DNA from: CAKAHY01 sp963522175
GTDB taxonomy: Bacteria; Bacillota; Clostridia; Lachnospirales; Lachnospiraceae
Length of the DNA: 64,000 bases
Assembly: GCA_963522175.1 (NCBI GenBank)
Contig: CAUQXC010000005.1
Location: forward strand, 144,983-208,982
Direction of reading: 5' to 3'
Every line of letters starts with the position of its first letter. Position 1 is the stretch's first letter. Of the stretch, positions 1-8,952 are shown piece by piece. The notes beneath the pieces are model-generated. The model made no database searches. It had not been told where the DNA came from and worked only from the letters and a program-made list of their open reading frames with translations. The translations under genes were made by a program, and so were the position numbers.

Positions 1-794
1 TCCTGATATTCAAGGGTATGAAGTCCTTTCCCGATGTTATCGCTGAATATAATGACCTCTACCGATGAAGGGACATCTTTTAACAAGACCAAGGTTTTCA
101 CTCCGATGTAGTTATCGACGATATAAATACCCTTTTTCGCTATGCTGTAAATATCCTTATAAGCAAGATTTGCTTCGATCGGTTGTCCGTTCAAGAGTAA
201 AAATCCGTATTTGAGTTGTGGATTACTGAGGTCAAGAATCAGGTCAGACAGTTCGGATTTATGCACAACATTCCCTAAATTGTCTACTAAACCTGCCACC
301 TTATCTTCCACATCTCTTAAATCTCGTCTTAAATCCTGCATTTCCACAACATTACTTGTGATTTGCATCGAAAGCTGCAAAAACTCTCTTTTCCCAATCA
401 AGCCTTGATTTTCTACAATGTAGTCTTTCATTTGCTTGAAAGTACGAACTAAAGCTCTACTTTGCCTTACTGCAAGGTCACCCTTTAATACAGTCATCAG
501 CATATAGATTCCCTGTTCAGTAAAGGCATAAGGAAGGTATCTTGTACCACCCCAACTTGAGGTGAAAATTTTGCACCTCAAGTCATCCATTTCTTCTTCG
601 GTGAGCCTGAACATAAAATCTTCGCCTTCAAATTTCTCAATATTATTCTTGACCTGCCTGTTGAAATTTTTCGTTTCATATCCATAAATCTCTGCCAGTT
701 CAAAATCAAGCATAACCTTTTGTCCCCTAATAATATAAATCTTTTTTACAAGGGATTCATGATTTACAATCATCATTTCATCTTTTTTATCCAT
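1..794 (-). CDS. ORF6N-domain regulator, partial (C-terminus beyond window)
   Basis: The reading frame is open from the start to the window edge. Residues 20-100 match the ORF6N pattern: an LDFELAEIYGYETKNFNRQ helix-turn-helix-like block, then DFMFRLTEEE and a YAFTEQGIYML motif. A coiled region (METs and DLRRDLRDVEDKVAGL) follows. ORF6N proteins are phage- or plasmid-type DNA-binding regulators, and many cellular copies have no known target. I chose the ATG at 794 because AGAGGATAAAGAA precedes it. An upstream in-frame ATG at 833 has no ribosome site and sits just after a TATAAT-like hexamer. The gene may be the chromosomal neighbour of the ICE or its last cargo gene. Confidence 0.75.
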   Translation of the reverse strand, partial: MDKKDEMMIVNHESLVKKIYIIRGQKVMLDFELAEIYGYETKNFNRQVKNNIEKFEGEDFMFRLTEEEMDDLRCKIFTSSWGGTRYLPYAFTEQGIYMLMTVLKGDLAVRQSRALVRTFKQMKDYIVENQGLIGKREFLQLSMQITSNVVEMQDLRRDLRDVEDKVAGLVDNLGNVVHKSELSDLILDLSNPQLKYGFLLLNGQPIEANLAYKDIYSIAKKGIYIVDNYIGVKTLVLLKDVPSSVEVIIFSDNIGKGLHTLEYQ

Positions 795-949
795 TTCTTT
801 ATCCTCTTTATTCAAATTTCCATTCCATTTCATAGACCCTATTATATCCAAATGTAATATAATTCATCATAATGCTTTTGAAAATTTTAAACTCTCTAAG
901 AAGTATTCCTATCACCCCCTCATGTCAGGTGCTGAATGCATTTTTATTC

Positions 950-2272
950 TCAAATAATGTCTTTAACAACTTTAAATTTCTTTTCAATTTTTTTTGGAAA
1001 AACACAAGAAAAATCTTCTAAAATATACTTTCCATATATACCACTAATTATATTAAAAAATAATATGCATTCTTTTTCAGCCACAAATTTTAACCTGTCA
1101 TTTTTTGTAAATGGTATTATGAATATGAATATTTTATCTAATATCCTTAACTCAGCATAGCAATATGGAATTGCATATAAACCTATGTCTTTTCTTTTAA
1201 AAATATACAATTCCGGTTCAATTATCAGTCTATTAGAATTCCTTATTGCTACTTTAGGTAACTCAACATACTCGTTTCCATAACGAAGCCACTTTATAGT
1301 TTCATCAAAATATTGTAAAAATTCATTCCCAATAAGCCCCATTACACTTTTTACTAAAGTTTTATATATATGTTGAGGAATGTAATCTTTAACATAGTTA
1401 ACTTCAAGATCTTTTACTTCACTTATATTTTTATTAGAAATTATAACTGGACCTTTAACCTTATTTTCCTTTACAAATTTTTTTACTACCTCAAATCGGC
1501 CCCAATCTATATCATAATTCTCGTTTTCATAATCAAAGAATTTTGCAAATCTCCCATCAGTTAATTGAAATTTCGGCAAATTATTTTTGCCTTTAAGACC
1601 GTACTTTAATCTTTCCCAAATTAAATAATTGCATAAATCTTCTTCGGCATTTCTTGAGAAGTATTCATTGCATAAATCACATTCTTCATTTTGAAAAAAT
1701 TTAATATTTCCCAAAGCTTCCGGTATAGCATGAGCAATGTCTTTAAAGGTCGCTCCATTTTTTATATCATTACCACAATAAATACACCTCCTATTTTCTT
1801 TAACTACTTCACCCATAAAAATTCTTCTATCTGGTATTATGTTTATCATTTCATAAGGTAGTTCATCCAAAAATTTTTTCGCTTTTTCTTTTTGGTCAAT
1901 TACTTTTTTCATTTCTTTTACTATCTCACCCTCAGTATAATCATTATTATAATACAATAAGGATTGTTTTAAAGTATCATACTCTTCTTCAAGACAATCA
2001 TTATACAAAAAAATATAAATATACTCTGCGTTGGATAAATCTTTGAAAAATCTTTTTAAACGATTCATTTTTTTATATTTTGAATATTTTCGTTCCAGAA
2101 ATTCCAAAACTTTCACCCTGTTTTTATGATCAATTTTTATTGGTTGTTGAGCGTGGTCTTTTTCAAAAATCAAATTAAATAAAATCCCATTTAAAAATTT
2201 CATACCTTCTAATCTCGATGATAATTCAATTATTAAGCTTTCATTTTCTTTGATAAAAATTATCTTCAACAA
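950..2272 (-). CDS. HNH-type zinc-binding protein, cargo linked to recombinases
   Basis: This is a 440-residue protein. The central block near residues 165-215 reads CIYCGNDIKNGATFKDIAHAI, PEALGN, then CDLCNEYFS. Two CxxC pairs bracket the H-x-IPEALGN signature of a treble-clef HNH endonuclease subfamily. HNH domains of this type nick or cut nucleic acid with one metal ion, but whether this copy is active is unknown. The N- and C-terminal thirds are not recognised. The start is TTG, three bases after the stop of the upstream recombinase, with the GGAGG inside that recombinase's last codons, so translation is coupled. It may be a defence or element-maintenance cargo gene. Confidence 0.6.
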   Translation of the reverse strand: MLKIIFIKENESLIIELSSRLEGMKFLNGILFNLIFEKDHAQQPIKIDHKNRVKVLEFLERKYSKYKKMNRLKRFFKDLSNAEYIYIFLYNDCLEEEYDTLKQSLLYYNNDYTEGEIVKEMKKVIDQKEKAKKFLDELPYEMINIIPDRRIFMGEVVKENRRCIYCGNDIKNGATFKDIAHAIPEALGNIKFFQNEECDLCNEYFSRNAEEDLCNYLIWERLKYGLKGKNNLPKFQLTDGRFAKFFDYENENYDIDWGRFEVVKKFVKENKVKGPVIISNKNISEVKDLEVNYVKDYIPQHIYKTLVKSVMGLIGNEFLQYFDETIKWLRYGNEYVELPKVAIRNSNRLIIEPELYIFKRKDIGLYAIPYCYAELRILDKIFIFIIPFTKNDRLKFVAEKECILFFNIISGIYGKYILEDFSCVFPKKIEKKFKVVKDII

Positions 2273-2275
2273 ATC

Positions 2276-3814
2276 TTAATCCTCCATTTCATTTTCAAAT
2301 TTCCAAACAATCTCCACCTTGTCTTTGTCATAAACATAGATTCTGTCTATCACTTCGTTGATCCAGTCTAAAACAAGTTCTCCTTTTGCTACTGCTTCTC
2401 TTAGCCTATCGACATTCAGATGATGTCTTGAAACTGTATTTTCTTGTATCTTGTCCTCTATGATCGATATTTCCTGCTCGACATTCTTCGCTCTTTGCGT
2501 CAGGAATTCCCGTTTTGATAGGTATTCTTCTTTCTCCATTATACCTTGCTTATGCCTTTCATAACACTGTATTTTGGAAATTTGATTCTTTTGTTGTTCC
2601 GCTTCCAGCTTTTTCTTTCGCTCAAGCAGGCTCTCACAAATACTTTCTCTGACTCTATGCTCAATCATTCTCGTCTGTTCTTCCTCAAGAAAACGCTCGG
2701 CATAAAGCTGAATTTCCTTTGACACGATTTCTTCCAGTACCAAGGCTTGTATCTTTCCTTTCATACAGCCACAGTCGTTCGACTTGTACCGATATGGACA
2801 ATAATATCCGTCGTTTTTGCCATAGTAAACAGTATAGCTCATCTTATGATGGCATTTCCCGCAATAGACTTTATCCTGAAGAATATGAAAATGCTTCCGT
2901 TCTCGGCTGATATGTTTCGCATTGCTACTTAATCTGTTTTGAACTTGCGAAAAGTCCTCTTTAGATATGATGGCTTCGTGCATATTTTCCCGTATAATCC
3001 AGTCCTCGCTATCCATCCATTGTCGATGATCCGAGCCGACTTCATATACTTTGGTCTTTCCACCAACGATTGCTCCGGTATAAACTTGTTGGGTTAAGAG
3101 ATATCGAACAATCTGTCCTGTCCAAATCCCAGTTCCTCTTTGCAGTCCTATGTGCTTACCAGGTGTTAAGACTTTTCTCTCATTAAAGTCTTTGGCAATC
3201 GCAAGCATACTTTCTCCGCTTAAATACCTTGTAAACACTTCTTTTACAATCGGTCTTACTTCTTCATCGACAATGAGCTGATGATTGTCTTTTTCGTCTT
3301 TTACATATCCATACGGTGCTTTTGATCCAAAGTAATAGCCTTTCTCTTGTCTTATTTTAACGGAGGAACGAATTTTCTGTGAAATGTCCTTGGAATAGTA
3401 GTCATAGACAAGATTCTTAAAAGGAATTTCCAAACTGCTGATTCCGTTTTCGTTGTTCTTACTGTCATAGTTATCATTCACAGAAATAAAACGAACTTGC
3501 ATAAAGGGAAAGATCTGCTCAATATAGGCTCCGGATTCGATATAATCTCTGGCAAAGCGAGATAAGTCCTTTACAAGTATGGTCTTTACTTCATTTTTCT
3601 TGACAAGAGCAATCATCTTTTGAAATGCGGGGCGATTAAAGTTTGTTCCTGTATAACCGTCATCGATATGCTCCCTTATCTGAACGCCTGTAAATTCTTC
3701 CCTTGAGCAGATATAGTCTTTTAAGATTTCTCTTTGAGAAGTGATACTGTTGCTTTCATCTTGCTGATCGCCATCTTCCAGTGAAAGTCTTAGATAAAAA
3801 TCTACGGTATTCAT
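2276..3814 (-). CDS. Large serine recombinase 1 of tandem triplet
   Basis: The resolvase/invertase catalytic domain spans roughly residues 1-150, with the nucleophile in FYLRLS and the VKDLSRFARDY block. A recombinase DNA-binding domain with AlPYGY-like SKAPYGYVKD follows. Then come a Cys4 zinc ribbon (VYCGKCHHKM ... CPY ... CGC), a long coiled coil and a C-terminal arm. At 512 residues it is typical of TnpX/TndX-type large serine recombinases that excise and integrate elements through short att sites. It is the third gene of a tightly packed recombinase operon, 4 bases after recombinase 2. An AAAAAGGTGATGAT ribosome site supports the ATG start. Confidence 0.93.
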   Translation of the reverse strand: MNTVDFYLRLSLEDGDQQDESNSITSQREILKDYICSREEFTGVQIREHIDDGYTGTNFNRPAFQKMIALVKKNEVKTILVKDLSRFARDYIESGAYIEQIFPFMQVRFISVNDNYDSKNNENGISSLEIPFKNLVYDYYSKDISQKIRSSVKIRQEKGYYFGSKAPYGYVKDEKDNHQLIVDEEVRPIVKEVFTRYLSGESMLAIAKDFNERKVLTPGKHIGLQRGTGIWTGQIVRYLLTQQVYTGAIVGGKTKVYEVGSDHRQWMDSEDWIIRENMHEAIISKEDFSQVQNRLSSNAKHISRERKHFHILQDKVYCGKCHHKMSYTVYYGKNDGYYCPYRYKSNDCGCMKGKIQALVLEEIVSKEIQLYAERFLEEEQTRMIEHRVRESICESLLERKKKLEAEQQKNQISKIQCYERHKQGIMEKEEYLSKREFLTQRAKNVEQEISIIEDKIQENTVSRHHLNVDRLREAVAKGELVLDWINEVIDRIYVYDKDKVEIVWKFENEMED

Positions 3815-3818
3815 ATCA

Positions 3819-5498
3819 TCACCTTTTTACCTTTCTTCCGATTTTTTCGGTAATGACCGGTGTTTCTTCAAAGTTGAATTGGATTTCTACAGTATGGTCT
3901 TTTCCGATGAATATCTTATCTATGATAGCCCTCACAAACTCTTTATCCCATTTATTCGTCTTGCCTTTAAAGAGAGCTTTCAAGTATTTGTGTTTTTCTC
4001 CGAGCCTTCGTTTTTCTTCTTCAAAGATAGCAACTTGCTTTTCTTTTAGGCATTCCAGTTCTTTTTTCTTCTGATGAAGATGTTCTTTTTCTCTTTCAAA
4101 ATCTTCCTTTCTCCAATCTCCCAAGACATACTTTTCGTAATACTCACTTTGAAACCTGCTCAGTCCTGAAATTCTTCTGTCGATTTCTGTCAGTTCTTTT
4201 TCCTTTAGCAGCTCCGCCTCTCTTTTTTTATCTGCATAACCGTCTAAATATGCCTTATAGCTTTTCTTATTGTCGGAAAGAATGGTATCAAACGCAGTTT
4301 TTACGGTATTTTGGAGTGTCAAGTCTGTAATTGCTGTTCCACATTTTTCCGCTTTATATTCTCCAAATCGGTTACAGCTAAAATAAAATACTGTTCTTTT
4401 CCCTCTTAATTGTCGATAGACGCTCATTCTTTTTTGACAAAGTTTACAGTAAACCATTCCTCGAAAGATGGTATCGTCTTTAGCAGTCGCATTTTCCTTT
4501 CTGCTGTTTCTAATAGGTGCTGATTTTTCAGAAATCTTATCTTGCACCTTTTCAAAAGTATCCATCGAAATAATGGCTTCGTGGGCATTTTCTGTTACTG
4601 TCCAGTGTTCTTTGTCGAGCCTTTCTCTTGGCTTCCCTTCATAAAGATGTTTTTGATTTCTTCCCTGTATTAAAGTTCCAGTATAAGCTCGGTTTTTAAG
4701 CACCTGTAAAATGGTTGTCGGTTTCCATATCCGAATCGGTTCATCCCCATCAGATACGGCTTTCCCAAATTTCCGATAATCAGTTGCGATATACACTCTT
4801 TTTTCCAAAAGAAGTTTGGATATATCCAGTGTACTCAGTCCTTTCAGGTAGGCATCAAAGATTTCTTTGACGATGGGAGCAGTATTTTCATCCGGATATA
4901 AGCGTCTGATTCCATCTTCATCCTTTCGTGCCATATATCCATACGGAGCTGCTCCACAGATGAATCCGCCTTGTTTGATCCTCATCTGATGAGAGCTTGA
5001 TACTTTCTTTGAAATATCCGTTGCATAGGTTTCATTGACAATATTTTTTAGAATGACTTCAAGTGATTTATTAGGATCGTCCATGTGGAAAGTATCTAAA
5101 TTGTCATTGACTGCCACAAATCTCACCCCAAGAAACGGAAAGATCTTTTCAATGAAATTGCCAAGTTCAGTATAGTTTCTTCCAAATCTTGACAGGTCTT
5201 TTACAACAATGCAGTTGACTTTTCCCATTCGTACTTCATCCATCAAGTTTTCAAAATCCGGTCGTTCAAAGTCAGTTCCCGTCTTTGCAATATCTTTATA
5301 GATCCCTGTTAAACTGAAATCCTCACTTTTTTGAATAAAGCTCTCGCAAAGAGCAATTTGATTTTCAATGGAATCACTTGGTTTTTCTTTTTTATCTCTT
5401 GAGATTCTTGCATAGATTGCCGTTTGAAAGCTGTTTATACTTTCTTTGTTTAGCAGTTGTTCTTCCGACTTCATTCTTCTATTTGCCGTTCTTGCCAT
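3819..5498 (-). CDS. Large serine recombinase 2 of tandem triplet
   Basis: This 559-residue protein carries the catalytic serine in AIYARISRDK, the VKDLSRFGRNYTELG helix, a recombinase domain with GAAPYGYMARKDEDG, and a zinc ribbon beginning VYCKLCQKRM. A lysine-rich coiled coil (residues about 425-510) follows, as in other element-type serine recombinases. It starts directly after the stop of recombinase 3 and is followed within 4 bases by recombinase 1, so the three are one transcript. Triplets of divergent serine recombinases are known from some Tn1549-related streptococcal ICEs, where the three proteins are thought to act together. It is not a duplicate of its neighbours, as sequence between them differs widely. 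Confidence 0.93.
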   Translation of the reverse strand: MARTANRRMKSEEQLLNKESINSFQTAIYARISRDKKEKPSDSIENQIALCESFIQKSEDFSLTGIYKDIAKTGTDFERPDFENLMDEVRMGKVNCIVVKDLSRFGRNYTELGNFIEKIFPFLGVRFVAVNDNLDTFHMDDPNKSLEVILKNIVNETYATDISKKVSSSHQMRIKQGGFICGAAPYGYMARKDEDGIRRLYPDENTAPIVKEIFDAYLKGLSTLDISKLLLEKRVYIATDYRKFGKAVSDGDEPIRIWKPTTILQVLKNRAYTGTLIQGRNQKHLYEGKPRERLDKEHWTVTENAHEAIISMDTFEKVQDKISEKSAPIRNSRKENATAKDDTIFRGMVYCKLCQKRMSVYRQLRGKRTVFYFSCNRFGEYKAEKCGTAITDLTLQNTVKTAFDTILSDNKKSYKAYLDGYADKKREAELLKEKELTEIDRRISGLSRFQSEYYEKYVLGDWRKEDFEREKEHLHQKKKELECLKEKQVAIFEEEKRRLGEKHKYLKALFKGKTNKWDKEFVRAIIDKIFIGKDHTVEIQFNFEETPVITEKIGRKVKR

Positions 5499-7166
5499 CT
5501 ATACCACCTCCCTGATTTTAGTAGTTTGAGAGGTATAGTTGTTTAACTTATCAAGAATATCTATCGTTTCGTCATAGTTAAACTGAATTTCTATTTTCTT
5601 ATCTTCTAAAACATAGATTTTATCAACAAGTCGAACGAGAAGTCCTCTTTCTAAAGTACCGATGTTTTGATACTTTTTGATATCTGAAAGGAAATTCTGA
5701 TTATTCAAACTCTTTTTATACAGTCTTGTAATTTCCTTGCTCTGTTTTTCTAAAATTAGCTCACTTTCTACGATACGATTCGTATAAAACTCTCTCATAT
5801 CATAGAATTCTTCTTCCGCAATAATGCCTTCTTTCAAATCTTGATAAAGGGAAGATTTTAGAAGCTCAAATTTCGCCTTGCTTTTCTTGGTATATTCCTG
5901 TCTTTTATCTATTCTTTGAAACAGTTCATAGGATACTTCCATCTCTTTGATTTTCTCTGAAACACTTTCGTATTCCCCAAGATACTGAATATAATGACGA
6001 ATCATTTCAAGCACTGTCCTTTGCAATTCTTCTTGCTTTATGGAGTGCCTGCTGCAATTATGTCCCTTATTGTATGAGGAGCAAATATAATAGACCTTCG
6101 CTGTTTTCCCTCGTTTATCGACTTTCTTCGTCATCTGAGCGTTACAGTCTTTGCAAAAGAGAAGTCCAGAAAACAAATCCGCTTTTTCTCCAACGGTTTT
6201 TGCCTTGATATCGCATTTTAAAAGTTTTTGAACGATTTCAAAGTCATGGGGATCAATAATCGCCTCATGGTTATCTTCAATTTCAATCCAATCGCTTTTG
6301 TCTTTGGAAATCACTTTATCCAGCTTATAATTGATCTTTTCTCGTTTTCCCTGTTGAAGTGTTCCAATATAGACCTCATTGGTCAAAATGCGATTGACCG
6401 CAGGCGTATCCCACTTGGCAACCGCCTTTGTACAAAAGCCTGTCTTATATCGTATTCCCTTTGCCTTTTTATGCTCCATTGGTGAGGGGATTCCGTTATC
6501 GTTTAAGTGTTTGGCAATCGAATAGGAGCTGTATCCTTCCAGTTTCATGGAAAAGATTTTTTGCACCACATATTCCACTTCTTTATCAATTACTATTTTG
6601 TGCTTATCTTCTTCATCTTTTTCATAACCGTAAGGAGCATAGTTTGATATAAACTGTCCCTGTTTTCTTTTTACTTTACAAACACTTCTGACCTTTGCGG
6701 ATGTATCCCTGCAATAGTTGTCGTTGATGAAATTCTTGAAAGGAATTACCAGATTTTTTTCTGTTTCACTGGCTGTAAAACTATCATAGTTATCATTTAA
6801 GGCAATAAACCTGATGTCAAGAGAGGGGAATACCCTTTGCAAATATCTTCCACAATCAATATAATCTCTGCCAAAACGGGACAAATCTTTTACGACAATG
6901 CAGTTAATACTGCCTGTAATCATGTTCTCCATCATTTCTTTAAAAGCCGGTCGTTCAAAATTGATTCCTGAATATCCATCATCCACGTATTCACCTACAA
7001 GCTCCATATTATCATTTTTATTAATGTAATCTTGGATTTGAAGTCTTTGATTGGAAATACTGTTGCTTTCTGCCTTGAAATCTTTATCATATTTTTCATC
7101 ATCCTGAGATAAGCGAAGATACATGGCTACTTTAAAATGGTTATTATCTAAAGTTTTTTTAGACAT
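5499..7166 (-). CDS. Large serine recombinase 3 of tandem triplet (first in operon)
   Basis: This 555-residue protein is the first gene of the recombinase operon, with a GGAGG ribosome site eight bases before the ATG. The catalytic serine lies in MYLRLSQDDEKYD. It has VKDLSRFGRDYIDCG, a recombinase domain (NYAPYGYEKDEED), a zinc ribbon (LFCKDCNAQM ... CSSYNKGHNC) and a C-terminal coiled coil. The family carries out site-specific integration and excision via a double-strand break and a 5'-phosphoserine link. Why the ICE carries three such enzymes, and which is catalytic on its att sites, cannot be read from sequence. All three retain the active-site serine. Confidence 0.93.
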   Translation of the reverse strand: MSKKTLDNNHFKVAMYLRLSQDDEKYDKDFKAESNSISNQRLQIQDYINKNDNMELVGEYVDDGYSGINFERPAFKEMMENMITGSINCIVVKDLSRFGRDYIDCGRYLQRVFPSLDIRFIALNDNYDSFTASETEKNLVIPFKNFINDNYCRDTSAKVRSVCKVKRKQGQFISNYAPYGYEKDEEDKHKIVIDKEVEYVVQKIFSMKLEGYSSYSIAKHLNDNGIPSPMEHKKAKGIRYKTGFCTKAVAKWDTPAVNRILTNEVYIGTLQQGKREKINYKLDKVISKDKSDWIEIEDNHEAIIDPHDFEIVQKLLKCDIKAKTVGEKADLFSGLLFCKDCNAQMTKKVDKRGKTAKVYYICSSYNKGHNCSRHSIKQEELQRTVLEMIRHYIQYLGEYESVSEKIKEMEVSYELFQRIDKRQEYTKKSKAKFELLKSSLYQDLKEGIIAEEEFYDMREFYTNRIVESELILEKQSKEITRLYKKSLNNQNFLSDIKKYQNIGTLERGLLVRLVDKIYVLEDKKIEIQFNYDETIDILDKLNNYTSQTTKIREVV

Positions 7167-7307
7167 AACAAAACCTCCAAACTTTCATATTTTTTCAGAA
7201 AAAAATGATAACTTGGAGTCTTTTCAAGCACTTATTTAAGTTGTATCCCTATTTGATTCGTATTATACCATAAATTCGTAAAAAAGTCTGCTCCTTTTAT
7301 CATATTT

Positions 7308-7538
7308 TCAATCAAGCAACATCACTTTATTTTCTAAATAGGACAAAAAGCAATCTGCTAAACTTCTTCCATTTTCTGCATAACTGCATTTGACGATAAC
7401 ATTTTCGACTTTCATAAAATACATGGAAAGTGGATCCATATTATTTTTATTTTTTATATCTTCAATATCCGGAACGAGTCTTTGATCAATCTCATCCACC
7501 GACATGTTTTTGTATCTCGTTAATTCTTCTGTGTCCAT
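7308..7538 (-). CDS. Small DUF6870-like ICE protein
   Basis: This 76-residue acidic protein ends with VKCSYAENGRSLADCFLSYLE, resembling the conserved end of DUF6870 proteins (VKVxFAdtxxTLEDCLxAYL). Those proteins occur in Tn1549-like elements near the integration genes. Their function is unknown. An AAGGAGCTTTTTT ribosome site precedes the ATG. It lies upstream of the recombinase operon with about 140 bases between, and directly after a 17-codon ORF. Assignment to the family is from memory of the motif, so moderate confidence. Confidence 0.6.
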   Translation of the reverse strand: MDTEELTRYKNMSVDEIDQRLVPDIEDIKNKNNMDPLSMYFMKVENVIVKCSYAENGRSLADCFLSYLENKVMLLD

Positions 7539-7557
7539 AAAAAAGCTCCTTCCACCG

Positions 7558-7611
7558 TTATTTTCTTTCTTTAAGTTTTATGACATTAGCAGGTGTCTTG
7601 GTTGACAACAT
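7558..7611 (-). CDS. 17-residue leader-like ORF
   Basis: The ORF encodes MLSTKTPANVIKLKERK. A strong GGAGGTGA Shine-Dalgarno seven bases upstream makes translation likely. It ends 20 bases before the DUF6870-like gene start. It could be a leader peptide setting translation of the small gene, or a conserved micro-protein of the element. No conservation data are available here. Confidence 0.4.
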   Translation of the reverse strand: MLSTKTPANVIKLKERK

Positions 7612-8075
7612 AGGAATCTCACCTCCGCCTCTTTTCAAGATGAGCCGGCAACAACTGTAGAAGTATCATTATCTCCATTTATATCGTCGCAAATAGGTTG
7701 CCATGCCTATTTTCCATCTTTCAAATTTGTCGCTCACTTTCTTTTATCCTTTGTATTTGCAAGTATATGTTTAAACCGAGATTGCCTGATGGTACATGTT
7801 TATTCCCTCAAATCCTCATCTTCTCAGCAGAAAGGTCTTGGCGTTTGTTGATAGCTTGCTCCTTAAATGGTTAAAGTCCTGCTTTGGTCTATGAAATTGT
7901 CATGGTTCAGGCTCTTATATCTAAAAAAATATATTCAATTATTCCAAGGTAAAATTCTCCCTCTATATATAAACCTTACTTTCAAGTGCGTTTGTTTCCA
8001 TTTTTTGAATTTTTTTCAAAAAATATGGAGCAAATCGTAATCCCAAACGATTTGCTCCGTATCATTAATTATTTG
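7612..8075. other. Non-coding stretch between recombinase module and cargo island
   Basis: No ORF of believable length or with a ribosome site is present apart from the 17-codon ORF beside it. Base composition is less A/T-rich than the flanks. No long inverted repeat was recognised. It may hold the promoter of the recombinase operon. Confidence 0.4.
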
Positions 8076-8474
8076 TTATTCAAGCATCTCTTTTAATTTC
8101 CTTAAAATCTTCTTTTTAAAATTAAAAATCTTCTTAGAAGATACTTGTTGTTCTTTTGCCAAATCACGAATAGTCATTTCTTTGAAGTATAAAGAATCTA
8201 TTACTTCTTTTTCTTCCTTGTTGAGTTTATCAAGCGCTTTGTACAGATCTTCTATTCTCATTTTAGTTTCTATGATTTTTTCAATGTCCACATTTTCATC
8301 TACAATAGAGTTTAAATCTATATTATACTCCTCAAAACCATAGACTTTATGTTTTCTGTTAAGTCTGTTCAAGTGAGCTTCGTGATTTATTTGTTTCTTA
8401 TATGCTCTATATATTTCATCAGGTACATATATCTTTTTGCCGTTCACATAGATATATTTTCCATCTTCTGTCAT
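8076..8474 (-). CDS. Sigma-region-4-like DNA-binding protein
   Basis: The C-terminal half (residues 75-132) reads LYKALDKLNKEEKEVIDSLYFKEMT and then a helix-turn-helix, IRDLAKEQQVSSKKIFNFKKK. This is the pattern of sigma-70 region 4 proteins that Tn916/Tn1549-type elements carry as regulators. The N-terminal part starts with a KYIYVNGKKIYVPDEIYRAY strand pair common in these element proteins. ATG at 8474 is chosen over the TTG two codons upstream because AAAAGGAGG lies seven bases before it. It follows directly after the short LytTR-driven unit and its terminator, so read-through could link it to quorum sensing. Confidence 0.7.
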   Translation of the reverse strand: MTEDGKYIYVNGKKIYVPDEIYRAYKKQINHEAHLNRLNRKHKVYGFEEYNIDLNSIVDENVDIEKIIETKMRIEDLYKALDKLNKEEKEVIDSLYFKEMTIRDLAKEQQVSSKKIFNFKKKILRKLKEMLE

Positions 8475-8518
8475 ATGCAATCCTCCTTTTTATTTTTGCT
8501 GCAATGATTTTTGAGCAT

Positions 8519-8558
8519 AAAAAAGGAGGACCTCTGCATTTTGACATGCCAAGTCCTC
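8519..8558 (-). terminator. Intrinsic terminator of the short Agr-driven unit
   Basis: On the minus strand GAGGAC pairs with GTCCTC and GCAT with ATGC around a short loop. Six Ts follow directly. Confidence 0.75.
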
Positions 8559-8593
8559 TGTTAAGTATATTATATAGTTTAGATACATATAAT

Positions 8594-8653
8594 TTAAATA
8601 TTTGAATAAAAATTGCAATACTTATTGAATAATTTTATTCTTAAATTAAACAT
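8594..8653 (-). CDS. 19-residue cationic peptide ORF in the Agr-driven unit
   Basis: The ORF encodes MFNLRIKLFNKYCNFYSNI. AAAAGGA lies eight bases before the ATG, and the stop is TAA. The peptide alternates hydrophobic and basic residues and has one cysteine. Short cationic amphipathic peptides are encoded by staphylococcal Agr targets (delta-toxin within RNAIII), so an effector peptide is conceivable. The ORF is too short to judge by coding statistics. Confidence 0.35.
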   Translation of the reverse strand: MFNLRIKLFNKYCNFYSNI

Positions 8654-8736
8654 ATCCATATTCCTTTTAGTGATAAAACACCTTATCATCAAAACATCCT
8701 ACCATTAATTACACCTACTCAAACTCTTATTGATTA

Positions 8737-8811
8737 ATTGTACAACATAAAGTGTTAATATGCTTAAAATGTAACGAAATGTATGGTTACTTGTAATGAA
8801 ATGTTTTTCAC
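8737..8811 (-). promoter_or_regulatory. AgrA/LytTR-type promoter of the short unit
   Basis: Direct repeats ACATTTCATTAC and ACATTTCGTTAC (minus strand; plus 8793-8804 and 8771-8782) are spaced 22 bases start to start. That spacing puts the two LytTR contacts on the same DNA face. The -10 TACAAT lies at 8737-8742, 28 bases below the site. The block 8771-8811 matches 16917-16957 upstream of agrD at 36 of 41 positions, with identical distance to the -10. Confidence 0.75.
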
Positions 8812-8952
8812 TATAGTTAATTATTAATACTACTATCCGTTTAAAAAGCCATGCAAAAAAATTGATATTGTGATTTGTTTTTAAACTGTATAACTTTCAT
8901 AATCAAAACATTTTACTTGATAATTTAAAAGGTTTTTAGTATAAGTTCTCTA

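Larger units (their letters stand above)
8519..8730 (-). ncRNA. Short LytTR/Agr-driven transcription unit, RNAIII-like candidate
   Basis: A -10 (TACAAT, 8737-8742) and upstream LytTR direct repeats predict a start near 8730. A strong hairpin with a T-run (8519-8558) predicts the end. The roughly 210-nt transcript contains only a 19-codon ORF. This is the layout of Agr-controlled effector RNAs such as staphylococcal RNAIII, which are driven by a copy of the agr promoter. No sequence similarity to RNAIII is claimed. Existence of the RNA is inferred from promoter and terminator alone. Confidence 0.5.
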
